Source: Lepidostoma basale (lineage: Eukaryota > Arthropoda > Insecta > Trichoptera > Lepidostomatidae). From it: a stretch of DNA of 64,000 nucleotides. Positions 49,757 through 62,300 of the stretch are shown piece after piece. Under the pieces are notes generated by a model that saw nothing but the letters and a program-made list of their open reading frames with translations, was not told where the DNA came from and searched no databases. The translations under genes were made by a program, and so were the position numbers. Every line of letters starts with the position of its first letter. The stretch's first letter is position 1. The stretch covers positions 62,001 through 126,000 of the forward strand of contig JAHDVF020000893.1 of the NCBI GenBank assembly GCA_022606425.2. Reading direction: 5' to 3'.

Positions 49757-51889
49757 TTACAGCTTGCTCTGTGGATTCATAGAGTTCGTAATGGCTGTAA
49801 AACATTCTTCGGATTTCCATCTCTCTTCTAGTGTATCGCATTCTTTTTCGTTTATAAGCTTTAATGATTTTTTATCGGTATCCCTCATTAGCATTTTGCA
49901 AATCACCAATGATTGTGGGGGTAAAGAAGCGATGCCGTTTATTTTAGTCCAAATTTCTTCTAGCATAGCTTCGGATGAATAAATTTCTGAAACTAGTCCG
50001 TGTTTCATCGCCTCTTCAGCAGTTACCTTTTTCCCGAAAAGGATTATCTCAGAAGCCTAAAAAGGAAAAAGTTTTTTGTTTAAAATAAACATAGAATATT
50101 CACGAGTTTTGGAAAATACTTCAATTATTAATTTTCTCCTAAGGCTGATATTTCGAAGTTTGCTGCAGTCGAAAACTAAATAATCAAATGTTCAAGTAAT
50201 TATTCTACCAACCAAAAATAAAAATAAGCTATTCTGTTAACCAAGAAAACTCGCTTATTTTTATTTTTATCAATGTGTAAAATTGTTCAATATTTTCATA
50301 TTATACCTTACTACTTCCAAATATTCTTGGAAAAGTATACGTGGAGCATCCTTCTGGACTCAATCCCAATTTGGTAAATGGAGTATGAAAAAATGCCTGC
50401 AAATTGGGAAATAAGTATTGATCAAGTATATATACTCGTATATTTTTTAAGTCGATGCAATAATAAAATTCCTTCTGCAAAATGGTATTTAAAAATAATA
50501 ATAATAATGAAGAAATATAAATCCAGCATCACTTGACTCGAACCGTTACTTAATAAAATATATAAAATGTGAGGTAAAAATTAATTGAATCATTTTTTGT
50601 TTCATTCTATTATACACAAATGATACATAACAAACGAAAAACATTTAAACGACTCATTTGGACACAAAACGGTGTAGCAAAAATAAAATAACGTTATGAA
50701 ACTAAAAAATAATATGTATCAGAAGGATCCCAAATATGTCGACGTCAGTGAGGCATTACTCTTTCCAGAATTTGTAATATATTTTTTATGAACACCGCCT
50801 CACTGACACTAAAAATGTCCAAATTCGAAACGATTAGATTCAACGTCTGAATTGCTCTTCCTACTGGCATCACCAAATGCAGGTTGGTTTTGCATGACGA
50901 AACAATGGGTTCTCAATAGGGTTCCGAATCAGGTTGATAAAATGCGTTGCTGTAAATCCTTCCCTTTTCAGTTCAAATGAGTTATATCCTAGCATATCCT
51001 AGAGAAAAGCCGTTGGACAGAGCCAAGGATATACCCCGTACTCTCTCATGTAGAGGGTTCACAAAATATATTTTAACCCTCTTCAACATGAGAGAATACT
51101 GAACCTCGTGAGGATTCCATATCACGGCAATTCCCTCGAGCCTGCTTTTGACTAAGGAGTTATATAGGGTTTTTAGGACCCGGGTGTCTGAAAACCCTGA
51201 CAGTTCGAAGAACAAACTATGAAATTTTGACGAAATTCAAATCGCAATATAAACAAACTAAGGCGTATTTTGTTATTTGACGCGTTTACCGTGAAATATT
51301 TAGACGATTATTTTTTCATAAGCAAAAATAAGCATATCTCTTAGTAAAAATATCTTTATAATATTTTTTTAGTTTTATTCCACTTTGATTTTGGAGATAT
51401 CCACTAGAAAATGACAAATGAAGCCAAAAGTTAAGTAGAATAAAACCAAATATGTTGAAATTTCAATTAACAACATTAATATTTTAAAATGCAGGTATAA
51501 CTTACCTTGTCAGATGCATACACAGCATCGCATAGCGCAAGTGTTGTCGCTGAAAGTCCTATAGCGGGTCCGTTCATAACTGCTATCAAAATTTTCGGAA
51601 AGTCGATAAAAGCTGCTACCATTGCCTGAATAATGATTTTGGCTTGTCGGAGTAATGAGTGGTCTGTCATTGTTTCCATAAAACTTGCGATGTCGATTCC
51701 ACTGCTGTAATAATCCCCTGAACCTGTCAACACGGTCACTAATACTGTATCATTTTTGGCTGCTTCGTTTAAAATATTCGTTATATCTTCATACATTGCG
51801 AGAGTTATTGCATTTCGCTTCTTTGGCCTGTTCAGTTTAACTATTTGAATGTTATTTTTTATAGAAACTATAATAGGTGTATCATCCAT
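49757..51889 (-). CDS. Peroxisomal enoyl-CoA delta-isomerase-like protein B (ECI2-like), 257 aa
   Basis: Exons in transcript order: 51889-51506, 50396-50307, 50056-49757, all phase 0, with exons 2 and 3 exactly as long as in ECI-A (90 and 300 bp). The start [12 protein letters not shown] was chosen because it aligns with the start of ECI-A; an in-frame ATG at 51967 would add 26 residues. Motifs: [53 protein letters not shown] with Glu143 as the expected catalytic residue, and [15 protein letters not shown]. It ends MNPQSKL, a type 1 peroxisomal signal. It is clearly a diverged tandem copy of ECI-A, with perhaps 60% identity by eye. The role is inferred from the family. Confidence 0.92.
50982..51215 (-). 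mobile_element. LINE reverse-transcriptase fragment (ECI-B intron 1)
   Basis: The reading [26 protein letters not shown], followed by [12 protein letters not shown] (short blocks quoted), matches the thumb-region pattern of jockey/CR1-type reverse transcriptases (LYNSLVRSxLEYAxxIWNP). Only ~78 codons are open and both ends are lost. Confidence 0.75.
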
Positions 51890-53318
51890 TGTGTGATGCG
51901 CGTAAATTTGAAATAAAACGTACGTGTGTCCACTAAAAACAACTGATGCGATCCTATCCGAAATCATTTTATATATAATACTCGGATCATTACACTTTGG
52001 ATCACATTTAAATCTATAAACTACATATTTATTCCATGTTTGATGTAAATATTATGAGAATCTAGATTGTTTTTATTTTCGAGCAAAGCTTTCCTTGTTT
52101 TGAAAATCATTTATGACTACGTTCTAAATATATAAGTATCAATATTTTTTAAATAAAAAAGATAATTTAATGAATCAAACATAACCTTTTAAAATGTGTG
52201 TTTGCTGTTTTTTGGTTAAAAATATGTATAAATTGTATTATTTATAATGTTATATCGCAGAATTATTATAAGTAAATTAGCTTATTTAAAACATTTGAAA
52301 ACTATGGTTCTTCTTCTTCTTCCCTTTTTGTAGACTCAGGAGTCTGTTATTTCAGGCGGGTCCTCTTGAGATGCTGAACTCCAGCTTTCTCTCCACCGTT
52401 TCGGGGGTCTTCCTGGTCGGCGTTGTCCGTTTGGCGTTCCATGGAGAGCTATGTGTGGTATTCTATTTGAGCTCATCCTTTCTACGTGTTCATGCCAGTA
52501 TCGCCGTCTTTGACGTCCCCATCTGACCACATCTTCGACCTCGCAGATTTCTCGGATTGCTGTATTCCTAACTCGATCACGTAGGGTCTTGCCAGCTATA
52601 GCGCGGAGCGTTTTCATCTCGGTTGTCCTGAGCATGCTCTTTGTCTTGACAGTATCTGCCCTCAATTCAATGCCATATGTGAGGATTGGTCGCACACAGG
52701 TCTTGTAGATGCGTACCTTGCTGTCAGTCCTCATGTCCCTGTTTCTCCATATGACATCTTTCAGGCAGCCTGCAACTGCTGCAGCCCTATCCACCTGTGA
52801 CCTTACTTCTCTGGGGAGGTCATTAGAGCTAGTTACTTCGCTTCCGAGATATCTGAATGGAAAACTATGGTTGTAGTAAATAATTATTCGATGATAATGA
52901 AAAATACGATATTGTATGGAAAAATCCATTTTCATTTAATCTTATTCTAATAAAGTGGATTTGGATCTTCGTGCAAATTAGTTTTAATACAAATTGAAAT
53001 TGACGGCATAGAAGAATTTTTTTTTGTCTATGATAACCATATGTTTACTGCCCAAAGTTATGCATTTTAGGTTAGGATGTCAATTTCAGTCGATTTTTAA
53101 GGTTGACGTTTCTACATGTGTGATGAAAACAAGGTGGAGCATTTAATATTTAGTTCTTAAAACTTTTTAGATAAATGGTTGTGTAACACAACCCCTTTTT
53201 GATTTATTATTATTTAAACTCAATCATAAATATTAATAATAATATTTATAAGTCATTTACGCAGTGAGTACAAGGTGTGATGATTTTATAAATTGTATTT
53301 TTTATACAATTCACAGCG
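51890..53318. other. Divergent intergenic region, ECI-B / LSG1
   Basis: ECI-B (minus) and LSG1 (plus) start on either side. The middle is occupied by a LINE insertion (52310-52859). Without it the gap would be under 900 bp. Promoters must lie here, but no core motif was recognised. A CACAG just before the LSG1 ATG (53312-53316) may be a splice acceptor of a 5' untranslated exon. Confidence 0.45.
52310..52859 (-). mobile_element. 5'-truncated LINE insertion with 13-bp target duplication
   Basis: The 13-mer GAAAACTATGGTT occurs at both borders (52297-52309 and 52860-52872). The insert reads on the minus strand FRYLGSEVTSSNDLPREV, VRIYKTCVRPILTYGIELRA, then WGRQRRRYWHEHVERMSSN and RRPGRPPKRWRESW, the C-terminus of a non-LTR reverse transcriptase. 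The 3' end is a (GAA)n-like tail. The frame is open for about 190 codons, so the insertion is fairly young, but it is too short to be active. Confidence 0.92.
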
Positions 53319-56300
53319 ATGGGTAAACAAGGAAAAAATTCACTGGGAAGAGCGCTAGTAAAGGATCGTTTCGGAGCATCGCGTGGAAAGAAAAAAGTTG
53401 ACAATGGGTCTATGGTAAGAAAACAAAAACATTTGCTTTATATATTAAATTTTCAGTTTTAATCAAAATTGAAACTTGATTAAATCTTTGCTTTTAAACA
53501 ATCTAATAGTTTTGAAAATTGTACAGAATTGAAGCAAACTGTTGTTTATTTTATCTAATCGGCAAATGTTTTATGTTTTAACTTTTAGCTCCACACAACA
53601 GAAGTTCAAGACGGATACGAATGGGGTCGCCTTAACCTGCAGTCGGTGACGGAGGAGTCTAGTTTTCAGGAATTCTTATCTACTGCCCAGCTAGCCGGCA
53701 CGGAGTTCCAGGCTGAGAAATTAAATTTGAAACTTGTGTCTATCGGAGGCAATGAGTCCGTCAGTACTCCCGAGTCCCGTGCCAAAACTGAGAAAATTCA
53801 AAGAGAATCCAAACATCTGCTTCGCGTGCCCAGGAGGTGAAACCCAATTAAAATCTTTTATTTCTGAGAACAATACTATTTACGCTTTCTATAGAAAGAT
53901 TATTTTTTATATTAAAAATGTGATTTTAATTTGCCCAATTTTGGTTGTTGCCATTTTTTTTAATTTTTATATATTGCCATTAATGTTATTCTCTTCTCAG
54001 TCATATTCCTCATGATTGAGGCTGTGGTGGTACTGCCATAGAAGCCCAGAAACCCGGCTTGCGTAAAAAAAATTGAATCAAAACCCCCAAATCTAAGTCA
54101 TCATAAACCAACATAAACGCATAAACCCCGCATAAACCAACAACCCACCAAATCGCATTCCAACAATGTTCCCATCAGACGTACAGGAATAACCACAAGA
54201 ACTGTACCTCTCTAAGCCAGAAGAGGTTTTGATTCAAAATTTCTTACGTAAGCCAGGCTTCTGGGCTTCTATGGGAGCACCGCCACTGGATGGAGGGTCG
54301 TGTCCATTCTGTAAGCTGTTGACTATGGCACGCCATGCCCTTCTGTCACCCGTCAGTTTAGGCTGCAGCTAATGAGAGACCAGTCAGCTCCCTCATTTGA
54401 TCGGAACAGCGGTTCAGTCTAATTAATTAGAAAACATTTACTTTCATATTTTTAATTATTATCAATTTCTAACTCTTTCTTACTTGGCTTAAGGCTTATA
54501 AATATTAGGTCAAAATCATATTTATTATTAAAGAGTTTTTTTTTTTTTAAATATCTGGTGACATTATTATTGCTGTTAGATGTGGTGAGATAAAACTGTA
54601 ATTCTAAAAGTATTGTAATTGTATAATTTTCCTCTTAGACCCGAATGGAGCAAGGAGATGTCTGCAGACCACTTAAAGGAAAATGAAAATCAAGCCTTTT
54701 TAAATTGGCGACGAGAATTATCGCAGCTGCAGGTAATGTTCTATCTATTTTTTTTTTTCATTTTAATTCACAGTAGACAATGGTACCATTACACTCATAT
54801 ACCATGGATTAAGGGTTTGTTGTTGTCATCAACTGTTATGTATGATTTTGAAATTGCCACCTTTTATTTTCCATTTGATTATACCAAAAATACATAATAT
54901 TCGTCTTTCATATTAGTAAAAGTACATTCAGAAGACAAATACTATAGAGAGTGATATAATTGTATCTCAATAGAGACGAAGATGCAAATTGGAAACTGAA
55001 TATGGTTTATCAAGGCGTTTACAGGAGTTATGACCTGTCATTGGTTGGGTTAAGCCCACGCTTTATGTAATTACAACATTCCCCATTCCACCTTTTTCTT
55101 TATGACCATGTAAGACAAATTTTTGGAAGTTGTATATATGTTACAAATCTTTGCCTCACGGTGGGTGAAATCCAGTATTCGTATACAAGTATAAGTATAC
55201 ATTCACAAAAAAATACTATAGAGAGTATTTTGACTTTCTAATGTCGAACCATCTCTCATGCGTTCCTGGTATTATGTATATTATTTTAGCTGTTCTTAAT
55301 AGATGCCTTAAACATTAATTTTGTTTGCAATGTCTGTTGAGAAAATATCTTGCTCAAAACTACTTGTTTAAACATAGATTTTGAAAATTATTTTCCATAT
55401 AGCTATCTTATTCATGTGCTCTAATTACGGGGTAAAAAAATATATAATTTAAAAGTTTTAGTACGCCTAATGATGCTAACATTGGTAAGCAAAACAACTG
55501 TCGAGACAATTTCATGTAAATTAAATGAATTGTGATATAACAGTGTTTTAAAAACAGTTAATATTTTAAAAGTTATTCACTATTGCTTCAAGCATTATTT
55601 TCAATTCAGATATTCTGCAATTGATATTTTCACAGATATTATTATTACGGTCTAACATGTTTCATCTTATGAGAGCGTTATCAAAATGTGAGTGATTCAA
55701 GTTAATTGATTATATTAAACTAGAAACTTTAACAACAGATGTTTTGAAATAGATAGTAAATAAATAAATTAGATTAGAATATGGGATTTATAATTAATTC
55801 ATAGCATAGTTCATATTTGTAACAAAAAAAAAATAATTGTAATATGCTACTTTATAAATCGCCGTTTAGATGTCGATTTAATCACTTTAAGGGACATTAA
55901 AACGGGAAATTTAAGCCGGTGAAGTTCTTTGAGATCTTGCGTTGCGGTACTTTTTTGGAGTACCTTTAATGAGTTTTGCCGCTGCATTGAGCACAGGTTG
56001 AAGTTTGTTTGCTTGATATTTTAGAATGTTTCCATAAATTACGTTACAGTGACGTTGTGACATAGCAAATGAATTTACAAGACTTTTAAAGGTGTATAGG
56101 GGATACTTCTTTTGGTAGATTTGAATTGCCTTAGAAGAAAGAAACTGGCGCTAATTGTGTTGTTAATTTTTTGATTTTAGTGACAGATTTGCATAAAATT
56201 AAATTTATACCGTGCGTGATATTATAAATATGTTTATTTTAGGATAAAGATGGGCTTATTCTGACCCCTTACGAGAAGAATCTGGAGTTCTGGAGGCAGC

Positions 56301-59300
56301 TGTGGCGCGTGCTGGAGAGATCGCAGCTGCTGGTGCAAGTCATTGATGCCAGAAATCCTCTTCTCTTTAGGTATGTTTTAATTAATTATTTCTGTAATTT
56401 CATATTTTTCTCATCAGTTAAAGTATTAACATTCAAAGGCCCATTCGTCGGCTCCTGTGCCGTATAAGATTTCATAAAGTCCTTTATTAAACTTTCATTT
56501 TAAATTAAACTACCTTCATGACACGGTTTCTCCTGGAAATAAAACAACTGCTCTACCTATCTGATTTTATGTTTAACACTGTCTAAACACTCCTAGCACT
56601 AATAAGAATGAACTGCGATATTTTCAGCAAAATTGGTCATGAAGCTTTTGAGTCTATAGGGTACACACATTCGTACATAGCCTTTTATTTATATAGATAG
56701 ATTAAAGCTGAAAATGAAAGTGATTACATTATGATATGAAATATATTTTTTGCATGTATTCTATTAATGAAACAATCTCTTTTTTCAATGCGATATCTTG
56801 TAAAGAAAATATTGTCGACATAATTTCTCCGTGCCTGCTTTAAATGAGCAATATTCTCATTAAATTTTTTAGGTTTATTTGATATTCTTTATATACATGT
56901 TTTAACATTTCTGTCAATAGATGTGAAGATCTTGAAGCTTACGCCAAAGAAGTTGGCGTCAAAGATCTTCTGCTTCTACTGAACAAGGCCGATTTACTCA
57001 GTGAACCTCAAAGGGTCGCATGGGCCGAGTATTTTGATCAACAGGTAACTTTTCATTATCCAAAGTATCAAACATATTTCATAGTTACGTAAAAAATCTC
57101 TCATATTTACTTAATTGTACATGTTTTCAGGGTATAAAAGTGGCATTCTATTCAGCCGTGCTGGCCACTGAACGAACCAAGTTGGAAAATGCGGCAAAAA
57201 GAAATGCAGAAAACGAACAGGATGAAGAAAGCGACAGTGAAGAAGAAGACAGCAACAGTGATGAGGAGAGCGACACACAAGAGCAATGCCAAGAAAAGGA
57301 ATCTGACTCGGATAATGATTATGATTTAAACACAATCCAGGGACTAAGAGAAAGTATTGACAAACTGGACATCTCCGTTGATAAAACAGCCGACAGATTA
57401 TTGAATTTACAAAAGAAAATATTAGATGTAGTTGAGAAGCGACCGGGCTGTAAAATCATCACAGATGACCAAGATAATACCACAGAAACTGCACAGGATT
57501 CAGAAAATGCTGAGATAAAGTCAAATGAAATTACAGACAAGTCAAAATCAAATGAAAATATCGGTGAATGTTCAAAAAAGACTGTAACATTTGGAAAGAG
57601 TGAAACATGCCCTAATTCATTCCAAGACGAAAGCAATCTTAAATTGGATGGTATTGAAGAGAGTGTGGATAAACATGAAGACGAGGGAGCGGTGGGCGTT
57701 GCCAGGAGATGGGAAGAGAAAAACTGTCCAGATGTGCTTACGAGGGAAGAACTCATAGAGCTTCTGCAGGCAGCTGCAAGGGGCAAGGGCCGCCTTACCG
57801 TAGGGATGGTGGGGTACCCCAACGTAGGCAAATCCAGTACAATTAACTCGCTCATGACATCCAAAAAGGTAATCTTTGTGCTATTTGCAAGTATGTATAA
57901 CCAATAAACTACCGAAACCCAACCAATTTTAATCTTTTTGAAACTGAATTTATGTATGGTCAGAAATTCTTGATAATTTTTGGTACTATTTATTTAACAT
58001 TTTTATTTTTTCAAAACTTTGTATTTTTATATAGCTCATAAAATAACAGGACCTCAGTTATATATTTTCATATTCATTGTTTCGTGAATAATGATGTAAA
58101 ACTCTAAATTAAATATTGGTGAAAATGTTAATTTGTTGAAGTTTTAAAACATTTCACGTGCCCTAGATAAGGGAAATGTGTGATCCTTATAAAATATAAT
58201 GAAACTTGTTAAAGAAATACAATTTACCATAATTAAATATGTTTTTCTATAATTCACCAGGTGTCAGTGAGTGCGACTCCCGGCAAGACCAAACACTTCC
58301 AAACCCTGATGCTCTCCGAGGATCTAACGCTTTGTGACTGTCCCGGACTTGTGCTGCCCTCCTTCGTAGCCACCAAGGCGGAGATGGTGCTGCACGGGAT
58401 CTTGCCTATAGACCAGGTTATAATGTTTTTTAATATTTTTTTTATATTGAACTTTTTTTACTTAGTTTCTTGAACAATGATTTAAAACTCCATATTAAAT
58501 AATTACTTACTTATACAGCCAATTTCGTCCACTGCTGGACATAGGCCTCCCCCATACTTCTCCACAAACTCCTATCCTGCGCCTTCTGCATCCAGTCATC
58601 AGCAATTCTTCTTATATCATGAGACCATTGTTTGGAGGGTCCTCATGTGCTTCTTTTATCTTCACGAGGTCTCTATTCCACTACCCTTCTAGTCCATCTT
58701 TGGTCTTCCAGTCTGGCAACATGTCCCGCAAGTGACCATTTGAACTTAGCCACCCTTTCGATGACATCCGTTATTCTCGACTTTCGACTTATCTCTGTGT
58801 TTCTTATCTGGTCTGAGAGTTGTATAAGTAATAACAAATTAATTTAATGATTAATAGGAATAAAAGTGTCTGTTTTCTAGAAATTCTTTTTTAATATATA
58901 TTGGTAAAGGCAAAATTTTATTTGGTAGGGCGAAACATGTCATTTTCATAAAATAAATATAATAAAACTTCTAGAAAACAGACATTTTCATTTGTATTAA
59001 TTATTAGTTTTTCAACTTTTGTAAATTTTATTTGAATCAATAGATTTTTTCTGTATAGTACATTGTACACTTGATATTGTTAATTTATTAATTAAGTGCA
59101 GTAAAAAAAGATCTCCATAGACAAAATATTCAACAAAATACAGTATATGTATTTATTGTTTATTGAACAATCATGGGAGATTCCTTATTAAATAATTATT
59201 GTCCGTTTGAATCAAGTTTTATTATATTTTATGGGAATAACATGTTTCGCCTTTCTAAGGCATTATCAATTATCAACATTTGATTCTTCTTCTTTCTTCG

Positions 59301-62300
59301 TTTCCTCATTACTGAGGGTTGTGATCTATGACACTGCCAGTGGTCAAAACAAAACGCCTCCAATCCTCACCGTCGAGTAGAGGTCTCCTAGCAGTAATCT
59401 CCTTAATCTGGTCACACCACTTCCAACACTTCCTGTGACAATACTTTGTTCCAGGTTGCCAAGCTCTTGATAACGTTTGATTTGAACAACATTTGATAAT
59501 ATCTTAGAAAGGCGAAACATGTCATTCCCATAAACTATTGTATAATAAAACCAGAAACAGACATTTTCTTTCGTATTAATTATATTACGATATTAACTGC
59601 AATGACGTCTTTGATTTAATTATTTAAAAGATCTCTAATTTTTTGTTTTTGAAAATGTGCACGACCTTATTAGTTGGTGTAGTAAAACAAATTGGTTTGC
59701 TGGGAATGTCTTTATTTCACCAATAACTGACAACTTGTATTGGTTGGCCCGGCTCCAGAGAGTGGTGTGTCTACAAGTCACATCAGTTTCTGCCATCCTG
59801 TCTTCCCCCCCTCTTTCCCCTCTACCGTCACTATCTTCTGCATGTGTTTGTTTTTCCAGTATGTCCCAGGCAATATGTCAGGATCATAGTTGTTATTAAT
59901 AAGTAAATATGAATGTTCATTATCTATGAAAATGGGTGGGAAAATGTAATAAATAAAGAATAAATGGCCGCCTTGACACGTTTTACAGAAACATTGTTTT
60001 GGCACAGAATTTCCCATTGTTTACAGATTTATGAATCTATTTCTGACACAAAATACTTTTTATACTTTACACACCACCAGATACTAAAACAATTTTTTTT
60101 TTGTCTTTATTCTGTTATATGTATTATAAAAACATATTTTGTGGTACAATCTTTGAGAAAGATTAATGAAACAAGGTTTTCCTTCTTCTTACATTTGTTT
60201 TATTTAAGAAGTGGCAATCTACATGCATGCAACGTCAAAAATAATAAATTTGAGAAAAATTACTGTTGATTTTCCATTTTATTGAGGTAACTGTCTAGGA
60301 AACAGAATACTAATGGTTGTAGGTTTAATATAGTCACCAGTCCTTTTTGTAATGCATATATCTCAAATTATTAAGTACAGTAGAACGTCATTTATCCGGA
60401 CTAATTGGGACCGGAGGCGTTCTGGATACTGATTTTCAGGATTAATAATGATGGGTGGAAACTATCGAGATGACATGTTGAAACTCAAACACAGCGGGAG
60501 ATTGACTGTCCGCAGGGTGCGGGGGGGAACGAGAGGAGGAGGGAGGAGAAGGGTGATGCAACTCACACCCAAGCTTAGTCATGCGTAGGTCTCGGTACAG
60601 AATGCTTCATCTTCTCGGCTTGTCTGGATAATTGACGTTCTGGTTAACTGACGTCTGTATAAACGATGTTCTACTGTGCTTATAACATATTTTAACATTC
60701 TCCTACTTAAAAAATAGAAAAAATCTGACAATAAATGATCTGTTTATTTAATTCAATGTTTTTTTACTGTCAAAAAAATGTCAGTATTGTTTTTACTATT
60801 TTTAATTTTTACTAATAATATATTTACAAAAAAAATCTTATTATAAATATAATTTTTATGTTAAAAAAACAGTAAATCTGGTTCATACACATAACAACAT
60901 ATTTGCGGTCCAAAAATTTGGTTTTGAACTGTGGCAGACTACATTTGCAGTTCATATATGAATGTATCTTCTAAACCTTTGTACTTTAGTTCCTTACTAC
61001 TAAATTGTATGTAATATTATGATGAACTGAGAATATCTGTCTGAGCTGTAAATGTTGCCAACCGCAGTTCACAACCATTTTATTTTTACTGCTAATGAAG
61101 CTGGCCGCACTATGGGTGTTGAGGAGTAGTAATGGCTATAAGTCTGATTGTTTGCATACAGATGCGGGAGTACATGGAGGCGATAGGTCTGCTGGTGGAA
61201 GGGCTGGGCACCCGACGCGAGGTGGAGCGGCGCCTCGCTGTCTTACTGCCGCCGGCGCCTTCTGAAAGCCCCGCTGAGCTGCCCCCCAGGGACCTACTGC
61301 TCGCGTACGCCTGTGAGTGCCTACAAATGTATCCATTCGCATACTCAAACATATACCGCACTTATCATATTTTGTTCTATAGTTGGTGATTATTGTCATC
61401 AGTATTTAAAAAATATGAGATACTTACTTGATATTACCGTACAATTCTTGAATAGTTTTAGCCTCCTTAATGATTAAATTCCAAGCTCCTCGGTCCTGGC
61501 CCTTTAACTCCAAGCATTCAGCCAGAACATTGTCCATTAGGTGCTGTCTAGGCCTTTTTAGAGGTCTTACTCAGGTGGTCTAAACACATACAGTGTCTAG
61601 ATTTTTCTGGTCTCTCCGGCTTGGCATATGTCCCCAATCCATGCTAAGTGACTGGCTTTCACGGTCCTCATTATAAGGGGCTGCTGGTTCATTGTTCCGA
61701 TTTCTTGGTTTCTCCTATGCCTCCAAGTTCCCACTGCATCACAAAGTCTGGGTCCCAGGATCATTCTTAGAAACCTATTCTCAAACCAGTAGATTCGTTG
61801 TTCTTTAAGACTCATTGTCCACGACCCAAAACCATATGTCACCACTACTCCAAAAAATGAACCATATGACGACTTGGTCCTGGCTGAAGGCAAATGTCTT
61901 GACTGTGCAGCATTAAAGACTGGACTAGAATAAGGAGCGTGAAGTTAGTAGTTATTCCGGGCCCAAGACAGAGAAGCCTTAACGAGAAGCAGAAGAAATG
62001 GTCCCCCTGACTTTGGAAATGCTTTCTCGCCACAGTGATTTCTTCTTCTTCTACTTCTTCAGCCTATTCCCGTCCACTCCTGGACAAAGGCCTCCTCCAT
62101 TCGCTTCCATGTCACTCTATCCTGTGCAGATTGCATCCAGGTTATTCCGACGTGTCTGTTCAGATCATCCTTCCACCGCAGTTGCGATCGCCCTGCTCTT
62201 CTCTTTGCCTTCCACGGTCTCCAAGTCAGCAGTCTTCTTGTCCACTTTTCATCTGAGCTTCTGGCTACGTGACCTGCCCATTGCTATTTTAGAGTCGCCA

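Noticed and set aside
50741..50806. Near-palindrome GTCAGTGAGGC ... GCCTCACTGAC
   Set aside because: The arms are short and separated by unrelated AT-rich DNA; no second copy was found, so it is not listed as an element.
59657..59899. 80-codon plus-strand frame in LSG1 intron 7
   Set aside because: No recognisable motif; it lies between repeats and does not match the missing or neighbouring LSG1 exons, which join in frame without it.
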